Positions 16,541 to 24,456 of a DNA stretch of 64,000 bases are shown here, one piece after another; position 1 is the stretch's first letter, and every line of letters begins with the position of its first letter. Location: positions 124,001 to 188,000 of the forward strand of contig WGMC01000007.1 in assembly GCA_016125265.1 (NCBI GenBank), written 5' to 3'. Both the position numbers and the translations under genes were made by a program. The notes beneath the pieces were generated by a model. That model was not told the DNA's origin and ran no database searches. It worked only from the letters and a program-made list of their open reading frames with translations. This stretch comes from Planctomycetaceae bacterium (GTDB lineage Bacteria > Planctomycetota > UBA1135 > GCA-002686595).

Positions 16541-16546
16541 TACCCT
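16541..16546 (+). promoter_or_regulatory. -10-like hexamer TACCCT upstream of DUF2200 gene
   Basis: TACCCT ends 7 bases before the ATG at 16554. With a normal -10 to start distance the transcript would begin exactly at the ATG. The gap has no Shine-Dalgarno sequence. Confidence 0.42.
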
Positions 16547-16553
16547 GGACCGG

Positions 16554-16904
16554 ATGGCGAGACAATCGATCGGCGCGATCCAGTTCGCGAAGGTGTACCC
16601 GCTGTACGTGGCGAAGGTCGAGCGCAAGGGCCGCACCCGGGCCGAGGTGGACGAGGTGCTCACTTGGCTGACCGGCTACGACAAGGCCGGGCTCGACCGT
16701 CAGATCCGTGCGGAGGTGGACTTCGAGGCGTTTTTTGCCCAGGCCCCCAAGCTGCACCCGAACCGCGAACTCGTGAAGGGCGTGGTTTGCGGCGTGCGGG
16801 TGGAGGACATCGAAGATCCCGTGACCCGCAACGTGCGCTGCCTCGACAAGCTCATCGACGAGCTGGCGAAGGGCAAGGCGCTCGAGAAGGTGCTGCGCAA
16901 GTGA
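16554..16904 (+). CDS. DUF2200 family protein
   Basis: A 116-residue cytoplasmic protein that matches DUF2200 from end to end: [20 protein letters not shown] near the start, then [31 protein letters not shown] and [20 protein letters not shown]. The biochemical role of the family is unknown. Length and ends are normal. The ATG at 16554 begins 40 bases after the EamA stop; an open upstream extension overlaps EamA and is ignored. A strong hairpin follows directly. Confidence 0.93.
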   Translation: MARQSIGAIQFAKVYPLYVAKVERKGRTRAEVDEVLTWLTGYDKAGLDRQIRAEVDFEAFFAQAPKLHPNRELVKGVVCGVRVEDIEDPVTRNVRCLDKLIDELAKGKALEKVLRK

Positions 16905-16907
16905 AAC

Positions 16908-16939
16908 GCGGCGCCGCCGGCCGGGGCCGGAGGCGCCGC
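16908..16939. terminator. GC hairpin between convergent genes
   Basis: GCGGCGCC (16908-16915) pairs with GGCGCCGC (16932-16939) around a GC-rich loop that can itself pair partly. It starts 3 bases after the DUF2200 stop and 23 bases before the PhoD-like stop, so it could end both transcripts. There is no T run on either side, so it is at best an atypical intrinsic terminator. Confidence 0.55.
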
Positions 16940-16962
16940 GTCCGCACAGCGCCGCTTGGGCC

Positions 16963-18651
16963 TCATTGCGGCGCGACGCGGAAGCGACTTTGCACCGTGG
17001 GCACGGTGTCCGCGAAGGGCGGGATGCCCCAGGTCGTGACGGTGAGCTGACCGGTGGTGGCATCGATCTCGAACTCGCTCCATCCCCAAGTGTGGGTGGC
17101 GACGTAGCCGCCCTCCAGAAGCTCGACCTCGATGGACGAGTCCTGCAGGCCCACCGCGCTGTAGCCGAAGGGTGTCACGTTCTCATCGAGCACCGTTTGC
17201 AGGAAGCCGTCCTTCGCCACCAGCGGGAGGGAGTCGTAGAAGGCCACCTGCAAGGGGGACAGGATGCCAGCGGCCGAAGCCAAGTCCACCACCGTCGGAC
17301 CGAAGGGTTTGTCGAACGCGACGGCGCCGGTCGAGATTTCGAAGGCTCCCGTGGGAATCTGCGGCTGACCGGGCCCAACCTGGAAGCTGATGTCGTTGAT
17401 CACCGTGCCGTGGATGTCCGCGCACACGAAGACCACGTTCTTGATCTCGTTGTCGACGACGAAGCTGAGGAGGCGCGTGCGCTCCGCGGCGTAGCCCTCG
17501 AAACGATCTTGGCCCTGCACCGGGCCGAGGTTTTGGATGGGCTCAGGGACCAAAACGAACTTCCACAGCACGCCGCGTTTGTGGCTCGCGAGCAGGTCGG
17601 CTTCCAGTTGTTCGATCTGGGCCAGTCCCAGCATGGTGCGATCGGGCGCGAACGACTGGGCCAGGAACGCCGCGATGCTCGCCGGGTCCGTGGGGTTCGG
17701 CGACACCAGGGGCTCGTCGCGGAAGGAGCGCGCGTCGAGCAGGAAGATCGCGGCGTCCAACCCGAAGTCCTGGCTGCGGTAGAGCTTGCGCTTGAACGCG
17801 GTGCGGGGATCACCGGTGTCGCCATAGAAGCGGGTGACGACGGGGTAGGCGCGCTCGAACGCCTCCAGTCCCGCTTCGAAAAGGGGTGTTTCGTTGATGA
17901 AGTCGCCGAGCGTGCCGAACAAGGGGTGGCTCGACGGGTGCGCTCCGCCGGCGAAGTCGTTGGTGACCTCGTGGTCGTCGATCGTCGCGTAGAACGCGGT
18001 GGTGGCGCGCAGGTCGCCGAGGTAACTCGCGCCCGCCGGTGACGGGGAGAGCACCTCGAAGTGCTTCAGCAGGTACTGGCGCAGATTGCCCGCCTGTTCG
18101 ACACCAGGAAGTGCCGGCGATTCGATGTCCGCGTAGATGGAGTCGCCCATGTAAACGAAGAAGTCGAGTTCCGCGTCCACGGCGTTGCGCAGGCTGTGGA
18201 ACGGCAGGTTGTCGCCGCGGCCATCGCCGGAGATTCCGAACACGAGTCCGTGGCGTGCATCCGGCGCGTGCGCCGTGCGGAACGTGCCGAGGTCGCTGTT
18301 GCCGGCCGAATCCGTGGCGCGGTACCAGTAGCGGGTGCCCGGGACGAGCCCACCCACGCGGATCTTCGCGGGTTGCACGCCGTTGGCCGGGAACGACTGG
18401 TCGTCCAGCACCAACTCGGTCAGCCCGATGTCGCGGAACACCTCGAAGCGCACGACGCCCGTGACCGCGGGGCGCGCCCAGAGAAGTGCAGAGGTGGGCG
18501 TCACTTCGCCAGCGGCCACGCGGCTCGGCAACTGTTTCGCCGCTACCGTCGCGGCGGGAATCGGCGGACTGGCGACGGAGGAACTGACACTGATCTGGGG
18601 ACCGGATAGGGACGCGGCGAGGGCCAACGCCGAAAGGGCGAACAACTGCAT
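16963..18651 (-). CDS. PhoD-like alkaline phosphatase family protein
   Basis: A 562-residue secreted metallophosphoesterase of the PhoD type. A signal peptide covers about residues 1-27. A fibronectin-like N-terminal domain (about 38-120, with GLVPGTRYWYRA) precedes the catalytic domain. Metal-binding motifs include FGISGDGRGDN, FVYMGDSIYAD, ATIDDHEVTNDF and VFVCADIHGT. Family members hydrolyse phosphomonoesters or phosphodiesters outside the cytoplasm using Fe and Ca ions. The C-terminal 90 residues form an extra beta-rich part. The start ATG at 18651 gives the signal peptide; an upstream TTG frame extension is unlikely. It follows the glycosylasparaginase gene on the same strand after 103 bases, so they may be separate units. 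Confidence 0.9.
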   Translation of the reverse strand: MQLFALSALALAASLSGPQISVSSSVASPPIPAATVAAKQLPSRVAAGEVTPTSALLWARPAVTGVVRFEVFRDIGLTELVLDDQSFPANGVQPAKIRVGGLVPGTRYWYRATDSAGNSDLGTFRTAHAPDARHGLVFGISGDGRGDNLPFHSLRNAVDAELDFFVYMGDSIYADIESPALPGVEQAGNLRQYLLKHFEVLSPSPAGASYLGDLRATTAFYATIDDHEVTNDFAGGAHPSSHPLFGTLGDFINETPLFEAGLEAFERAYPVVTRFYGDTGDPRTAFKRKLYRSQDFGLDAAIFLLDARSFRDEPLVSPNPTDPASIAAFLAQSFAPDRTMLGLAQIEQLEADLLASHKRGVLWKFVLVPEPIQNLGPVQGQDRFEGYAAERTRLLSFVVDNEIKNVVFVCADIHGTVINDISFQVGPGQPQIPTGAFEISTGAVAFDKPFGPTVVDLASAAGILSPLQVAFYDSLPLVAKDGFLQTVLDENVTPFGYSAVGLQDSSIEVELLEGGYVATHTWGWSEFEIDATTGQLTVTTWGIPPFADTVPTVQSRFRVAPQ

Positions 18652-18754
18652 GGATGGGTGCTCCGATGGGGGATCGATCGATCTCCCGTAGAGCACAGCA
18701 CGACCTCGCTAAGCCACCGCCAAGGCGCGGCGAAGGAAGCCTCAAATCGAAGGG

Positions 18755-19801
18755 TCAGAACAGCGACACCGACGCGCGCACTTCGCTAGCGGCGGCGGTG
18801 TGCACGGCGTAGGTGCCGCCGGGCAGAAGGCTGGCGCTGCCGTAGGCGCCGTCCTTGCGCAGGGCGTAGAACACCACTTGGAAGTTCGGTTTGCCGCTGG
18901 CGTCGAGCAGGTAGGGGCGGCGCGTGCGCTCTGCGATGCGCTTCAGCACCGCTAGGCACGCCTCGGTGGGCTCCATGCCGTCTTCCATGGCGCGCACCAC
19001 GCTGAAGGAGCCGCACACCTGGATCACTGCTTCGCCGAGCCCCGTGGCGCCGGCGCTGCCGACGGCGTTGTCGAGGTACATGCCCGCGCCGACGATCGGC
19101 GAGTCGCCCACACGTCCGGGGATCTTCCAGCTAAGGCCGCTGGTGCTCGTGACGGCGCCGAGATCCCCCTTCGTGTCGACCGCCGAACAGTGCACGGTGC
19201 CAGTGCTGTACGGCACCTCGATCGCGCCTTGGGTTTCGAGTTGTTGCTCAGGATCGAGCCAGTTGTCGAGCGGATTCTGTTTTGCCTTCCACGCCATCCA
19301 AGCGCGGCGCGATTCGTCGGTCAACAGGTTCACCTCGCGGAACCCCTGCGCCAGCGCAAAACGTTTGGCGCCGTCGCCGACGAGCATCACGTGGCGGGTG
19401 CGCTTGAGCACCAAGAGCGCGACCTGCGCCGGATTCTGGATGCCCTCGAGGGCCGCGACCGCGCCGGCTCGGTGCGTCGGTCCGTGCATCACGGACGCAT
19501 CGAGTTGCACCACACCTGCCTCGTTCGGCAAGCCGCCCAAACCGACACTCGTGTCCTTCGGGTCGTCCTCGACCAACGTCACCCCCGCGACGACGGCATC
19601 GAGCGGATCCGTGCCGCCGCTCGCGCGCGCGAACGCCAACTTCGCCGCCGCGAGACCGTTCCCGGAGGCGATCGCGGCGGGGCCCCGGTGCGCGGCGCCC
19701 GCGTCGCGCGAATCCTGCGCATCGGGCCATCGCGCGTGGGCCCGCGCGACGGTCAACGCAGCGGCGGAGAGGGCGAGCAGGGAGCGGCGGGTCGTTTTCA
19801 T
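18755..19801 (-). CDS. N4-(beta-N-acetylglucosaminyl)-L-asparaginase-like Ntn hydrolase
   Basis: A 348-residue Ntn hydrolase that would self-cleave to free a catalytic Thr. The likely Thr is T202 in STGTVHCSAVD. The usual HDT before the cleavage site is changed to a Ser-Thr-Gly-Thr context, so maturation should be checked. Further family signatures are GAVTSTSGLSWKIPGRVGDS (217-236) and GAGMYLDN. Glycosylasparaginases split the bond between Asn and N-linked GlcNAc; the alternative is an isoaspartyl peptidase. The N-terminus TTRRSLLALSAAALTVARA looks like a twin-arginine signal, so the enzyme is probably exported. TACGCT on the minus strand at 19839-19834 may be its -10 box. It is divergent from the large surface-protein genes. 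Confidence 0.85.
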   Translation of the reverse strand: MKTTRRSLLALSAAALTVARAHARWPDAQDSRDAGAAHRGPAAIASGNGLAAAKLAFARASGGTDPLDAVVAGVTLVEDDPKDTSVGLGGLPNEAGVVQLDASVMHGPTHRAGAVAALEGIQNPAQVALLVLKRTRHVMLVGDGAKRFALAQGFREVNLLTDESRRAWMAWKAKQNPLDNWLDPEQQLETQGAIEVPYSTGTVHCSAVDTKGDLGAVTSTSGLSWKIPGRVGDSPIVGAGMYLDNAVGSAGATGLGEAVIQVCGSFSVVRAMEDGMEPTEACLAVLKRIAERTRRPYLLDASGKPNFQVVFYALRKDGAYGSASLLPGGTYAVHTAAASEVRASVSLF

Positions 19802-19890
19802 CTGGTGGTGTGGTGCCTCGTGTGAACCGGACCAGCGTACCGGACGTTGGCCAACGTGCAGGGCCTTCGCCTGCGGCTGGGACAACCTTG

Positions 19891-21729
19891 GTGCGCACAG
19901 CGACGTCGTTGGGATGGGTGGGAGCTGCGGCGGCGGCACTGGTCGCCGTGCTGTCGTGGAGCTCGCCCACGGTGGCCGGAAGGGCCGGCGTGCTGGGGAG
20001 CGCCAGCCAAGTCCGGCCCGACGAGCCCTGGGGAGTGCCGCTGCACCCACTGTCCGAAGCCGCCGACCGCAGCGGTGACCGGGCCCTGGCCACGCCGGCC
20101 GACGAACATTTGGGCGCGTCGCGCCACGCCGAGCGGCCGCCATCCCGCACGCGCCGCAACCACAGCGCCGAACGCACGCGCCGGATCCACTGCGTCGACG
20201 GGACGACAGGCGAACCATTGGCCGGCGTGCGATTGTGCGTGGTGCCGCGCACCCGCTCGGCTTGGACTGCTCTCGAGCGAGCGATGGATGCGTCCGCCGA
20301 TCCGGAGGAGGTGGTGGAGCGGCTTGGGGCGCAGGCTGTCTCCGACGCGCGAGGGTTGGCCAGTTTGCCACTCCCGGACGCGGCGCAGCTCTTGGTGCTG
20401 GCTGCGGTAGACGGCCGCTTCGCTTCCATGGACGCTGTGCGCGGTGCGCCGGGTCCGTGGGAAGTCGAACTGTGGCCGCTGCGCTCGCTTGCCGTCCAAC
20501 TGGTGGACGACGCGAACGAGCCCGTGCGCGACACGGAGTTGTTGCTCAGTTACCGCTGGCCGAAACCCACGCGCATCGCCCGCAGCCGCACCGACGACCG
20601 CGGTGTGGCGCGGTTCGGCCTGCCGCGCCGCGACTTCGAAGACGAGGAGGTTGAACTGTCGGTCCTTGGAAGCGGCCCCACGGCCGAACGGCCTCTCGCG
20701 GCGTTCGACGCCGGGAAACTGCCCCCCACCGACATGCCGGCGATCGTGCGCCTTTCCGCGTCGTTGGACGTCGGCCGCGGCGGGATGGAGCGCCCGCTCG
20801 CCCCGGTGACCTTGGACCTGGATGCTGGCTTCTTCATGGGTTGTGGCGATGGGCCCAGCGAAGAGGCCGTGGTGCGCGGGCGGGTCGTCGACGGAACGGG
20901 GCAGGCGCTCCGCGCGGTCTCTGCCCGCTGGGTCGAGTGGGGCTGCACAGCGTTCGACCGGGGCGGCTGGATAGCCCTCGACACCGCGTGCGCGTCGACG
21001 GACGCGGACGGCCGATTCGAGCTGGTGCTCGGCGAGAACGTGTCCAGGGGCTGGCTCCAGCTCGACCGAACCGATCTGATCCGCGCGCTTCCCGACATCC
21101 GAACAGGCGGCGACGTGGGCACGGTCACCATGCGTACCCGGTGCGACGTTTTCGGCACGTTGCACTTGCCCCCGCTCGAACGACCCGGTGACCTCGAGCT
21201 GGTCGCCGAACTCGGATACTGCCACTTCCGCGTGCCCGTCCACCCGGACGGCAGTTTCGTGGTCTCGCTCTATCCGATTCCCCGGCACTGGGACCGCGGC
21301 TTGAAGCTCTCGCTCCACGGCGAACGGTGGGTCGGTGAGCCGCTCGACCTCCTGTCGATTCCCGAGCTCGCGGCGGGCGAGACGGACCTCGGCACGATCG
21401 ACCTTGGCATCCTCGTGGCCAGCACTCGGCTGGAAATCGTCGGCGATCACGGCCGCCCGGTGAAGCGCATCGAAGTGCGCCTGCCCGGGTCCAGCCTGCC
21501 GGTCTTCGACGTTGCGGGCCCCACCAGCCGGTCGCAGTACGACATTCTGGATCCCTACGTCCACCCGAAGGGCGGCCGACGGCGGCTCGAACTGCACAGT
21601 CGGGAGGGCAGCTACGTGTTCCACCACCGCCGCGAATCCGGCGCCGTTTCGCTCGAGGCGAACGGTTGGAGCGTCTCCGATCGGCAACTCGGCGGTGGAG
21701 ACCAGAGACTCGTGCTGGGCCGGCCCTGA
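19891..21729 (+). CDS. Large secreted or anchored protein with carboxypeptidase-regulatory-like domains (1)
   Basis: About 612 residues. I chose the GTG at 19891, which places a hydrophobic segment (about residues 7-25) at the N-terminus; a GTG at 19810 would add 27 residues. The rest is beta-rich with repeated units of the form RIHCVDGTTGEPLAGVRL and VRGRVVDGTGQALRAVSARW followed by a TDDRG or TDADG turn. This is the pattern of carboxypeptidase-regulatory-like (CarboxypepD_reg, transthyretin-like) domains; I count about four or five. No catalytic domain is visible. Such proteins are adhesive or structural surface proteins. It precedes two larger proteins with the same architecture by 68 bases. 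Confidence 0.75.
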   Translation: MRTATSLGWVGAAAAALVAVLSWSSPTVAGRAGVLGSASQVRPDEPWGVPLHPLSEAADRSGDRALATPADEHLGASRHAERPPSRTRRNHSAERTRRIHCVDGTTGEPLAGVRLCVVPRTRSAWTALERAMDASADPEEVVERLGAQAVSDARGLASLPLPDAAQLLVLAAVDGRFASMDAVRGAPGPWEVELWPLRSLAVQLVDDANEPVRDTELLLSYRWPKPTRIARSRTDDRGVARFGLPRRDFEDEEVELSVLGSGPTAERPLAAFDAGKLPPTDMPAIVRLSASLDVGRGGMERPLAPVTLDLDAGFFMGCGDGPSEEAVVRGRVVDGTGQALRAVSARWVEWGCTAFDRGGWIALDTACASTDADGRFELVLGENVSRGWLQLDRTDLIRALPDIRTGGDVGTVTMRTRCDVFGTLHLPPLERPGDLELVAELGYCHFRVPVHPDGSFVVSLYPIPRHWDRGLKLSLHGERWVGEPLDLLSIPELAAGETDLGTIDLGILVASTRLEIVGDHGRPVKRIEVRLPGSSLPVFDVAGPTSRSQYDILDPYVHPKGGRRRLELHSREGSYVFHHRRESGAVSLEANGWSVSDRQLGGGDQRLVLGRP

Positions 21730-21797
21730 CGGCTGCTCAGACACGTACGCTCTGTGTTATACAGGCGAAATCCCCGCGATCACTCCGGAGGCTCGCC

Positions 21798-24362
21798 ATG
21801 AAGGATTCCAAGCTGTTTGGTCCGCGCCGCGGCAGCGCGGCCAAGGTGGTTCTGTTGGTGCTCGTGGCCCTTGTGGCCCTCGTGGCCCTTGGGGCCGTCA
21901 CCCTCTACTTCCTGCAGTCCGACTCGGTACCACGGGAACCGGCGGGCTCGGTGCAAGCCGAGCCCGACGTCCCTGCGCAATCGACTAGGTCCCTCGAATC
22001 GGTCGTTGCGATACCCACCGCGACAGCGACCGCAACGCGTTCCACCGCGATCCCCGTCGACGTCCCCGAGGAACCCGTTGCTGTCGCCGAGGAAGTCGAT
22101 CCCGACGACGGTGAGGGCGAATGGGTCGAGGTGCTGTGTGTGCGTGCCGAGGGCGGCGCGCCGGCCGCTGGAGTCGACGTCTACGCGTTGGCCCTGGATG
22201 AATCCCTGATCCTTCGCCTCCAGACCGCGATGGCGTCGGGCACGGATATCGAGACGCTGGTGCGCAGTGTCGTGGAGCCGGTGGTCACGGACGAGAACGG
22301 CGCGGCCCGCGTGTGGACGCTGGTGGACCGGGAGACGGCCCTCATGGCCATCGGCCCGGATCTCATGGGCTACGCGCAGCCAGGAGTGCAGCGGGGGCGT
22401 GTCACGATCGAGCTCACCGCGGACCACCGGATGCGCCTGTTGGTGGTGGACAGCAACGGGATTGGTGTGAGCGGTGCCGTCGCGAGTGCGCGCGCCGTAT
22501 TCGGCGAACAGCGCGCCGACTTGATCACCGCGCTGACGGACGGCGAGGGCCGCGCGGATCTCAAACTGCCTGGCCAGATGATTGGCCAACACACACCGGG
22601 CACATTGCATGTGGGCGTCAGGGGACTCTTCCCGAAACCCGTGGAGCAACCCCTCGACCTGGAAGCGCAGGACACGCGTTTGGAGCTTCCGCCGTTTGGT
22701 TGGGCGCTCCTTTCGCCGACGTCCGCGGACGACGCGCAGCCCGACGTGAGGCTCGTGCTCCGCGCAACGGAGCCGGGATCGGAATCCACGGCGTGGCCTG
22801 AGCAGTTGGAAGGGCTAACGGGCCCTGACGGCAGTTTGCGGTTGGGCCCGATTGCGCTTGGCGCGGACTTGAGCGCGACGGGTTCCGCCGTCGGCTCCCC
22901 CATCGCATGGCACGCCGAGGGGCGCGGCCCGACAGTGCCGGGCGAAACGGTGCAGATAGCGCTGCAGCGGGCCGCCGCGTTCCCACTGCGCGCTCGGGCG
23001 CTAAACCCCGCGGGCGAGCCCTTTGCACGCGCGCTGGTGCAAGCACGCCTGATCGAGCCCAACGCGAACTCGTTCGGGGACGTCCCCGTGGAGCGGCTGC
23101 GAACGGACCGGGATGGCGTGTTCACCTGGGAGTTACCCGGTCAGACGGTCGCGGGTTCGGCCGCGTTGTTGACGGTGACTCGGCGCGGCGTGGATTACAG
23201 CGCGCAGTTTGCGGTGCCCGTGGCGGATGCGAGTGGCATCGACCTTGGGGATCTGCGCTTCGACGAGGTGCCGCCGGTGGCCAAGGGCCGGGTGGTGGAT
23301 GCCGAGGGCACGCCCATCGCCGGCGCCAGCGTCCAACTCGAACACACGGTCTCGAAGGCCAGCATCCAGCAGACGAGCATCGCCGCAAGAACGCGGACGG
23401 GAGCCGATGGCCAGTTCGCACTCCGCGCTCTGATCACCTCGGGTAGTGTGGACCTGCACGTTGCCGCCGAGGGTTTCGTCGACAGCCGTCACGACCTGGA
23501 TGGTCCCACGGATGTCGGGGATCTGACCATGGCCAAGGCGGGCGGTTTGCGGGGCCGTGTGGTGCTGGGAGAGTTGTCGGTGCCGAACTTGCGTGTCGGC
23601 GCACGGACATCCAGAGGGGGACACTTCACCTCTCTGCGCGAGGGTGGCGAGTTCTCCATCGATGGCCTGGGGACCGGTTCCTGGGATGTTTTTTTGCACG
23701 GGGGTTCCCTGTTGGGGGGTGACCTCTTGCTTTGGAACGAGGTCGATTTCCGCGCCGAGGACGGTTCGTTGGATCTCGGCGAAGTGGATCTGACCGGACG
23801 GCTACTGCGCTCGGAGGTGATCGCGCGCAACCCGGCCGGTAGTCCCCTCAGAGAGCTCTATCTCGCGAGCGTCGGTCCGACCGACCACTTCCACTCGCGA
23901 AGCACGGCCGTCGGCGAAGGGCGGCACGTTCTCTTGCACCCACCCAACCTCTCCGAGGCGCGAGTCTCCGCAGACGGTTACCGCACCGCGACCATCACAC
24001 TGCAGGCCGGACGGCAGGAACTGACCCTACAGCCGGCCCTCGAGGTTGTGTTTCAGGTGCAAGGAGCCGAACTCGTCCCGCGGGAGGTCGCGCTGGTCCT
24101 CCACATCGTGCCGTCGGACCCCAGTCAAGTGAGGCGCTCCAGAGAAATCGCGAGCGGCCCACAGCGGATGCATGTCGATCAGGCTGGTACGTACCGGCTG
24201 TTCTTGTCGGTCTCGCGCCACGGCTCTTTCCACGGTTCGGACACACGAGGCGAACCGCACCACACCATCGACGTGCTGGAAACCACCGTTCCGCAGGAGT
24301 TCGAGTTTGCGCTGCCCGCGGAGCTGCTCGCCGAAGCCCAGCGTTTGACGAGCGGCGACTAG
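21798..24362 (+). CDS. Large anchored protein with carboxypeptidase-regulatory-like domains (2)
   Basis: An 854-residue protein with a basic N-terminus, a single membrane helix (about residues 16-39, rich in LVALVAL) and a long extracytoplasmic region starting with an acidic, Pro/Thr-rich linker. Repeated beta domains carry the signature (V)VDAEGTPIAGASVQLEH and end in TGADGQF turns. A closing segment LPAELLAEAQRL matches the end of the next gene. A clear Shine-Dalgarno GGAGG at 21787-21791, 6 bases before the ATG at 21798, decides the start. The whole protein aligns by eye with the following one (GEWVEVL against GDWIDVE after the linker). Probable surface or envelope structural protein; no enzyme domain seen. 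Confidence 0.8.
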   Translation: MKDSKLFGPRRGSAAKVVLLVLVALVALVALGAVTLYFLQSDSVPREPAGSVQAEPDVPAQSTRSLESVVAIPTATATATRSTAIPVDVPEEPVAVAEEVDPDDGEGEWVEVLCVRAEGGAPAAGVDVYALALDESLILRLQTAMASGTDIETLVRSVVEPVVTDENGAARVWTLVDRETALMAIGPDLMGYAQPGVQRGRVTIELTADHRMRLLVVDSNGIGVSGAVASARAVFGEQRADLITALTDGEGRADLKLPGQMIGQHTPGTLHVGVRGLFPKPVEQPLDLEAQDTRLELPPFGWALLSPTSADDAQPDVRLVLRATEPGSESTAWPEQLEGLTGPDGSLRLGPIALGADLSATGSAVGSPIAWHAEGRGPTVPGETVQIALQRAAAFPLRARALNPAGEPFARALVQARLIEPNANSFGDVPVERLRTDRDGVFTWELPGQTVAGSAALLTVTRRGVDYSAQFAVPVADASGIDLGDLRFDEVPPVAKGRVVDAEGTPIAGASVQLEHTVSKASIQQTSIAARTRTGADGQFALRALITSGSVDLHVAAEGFVDSRHDLDGPTDVGDLTMAKAGGLRGRVVLGELSVPNLRVGARTSRGGHFTSLREGGEFSIDGLGTGSWDVFLHGGSLLGGDLLLWNEVDFRAEDGSLDLGEVDLTGRLLRSEVIARNPAGSPLRELYLASVGPTDHFHSRSTAVGEGRHVLLHPPNLSEARVSADGYRTATITLQAGRQELTLQPALEVVFQVQGAELVPREVALVLHIVPSDPSQVRRSREIASGPQRMHVDQAGTYRLFLSVSRHGSFHGSDTRGEPHHTIDVLETTVPQEFEFALPAELLAEAQRLTSGD

Positions 24363-24456
24363 GCTGGGTCACTCACCTCGCCGCCCGCCGGCTGCCGACA
24401 GCCGTCCCGCCACGCGCGCGTTCGACCCGACTTCGACGAACCAACCTCCGGAACCC

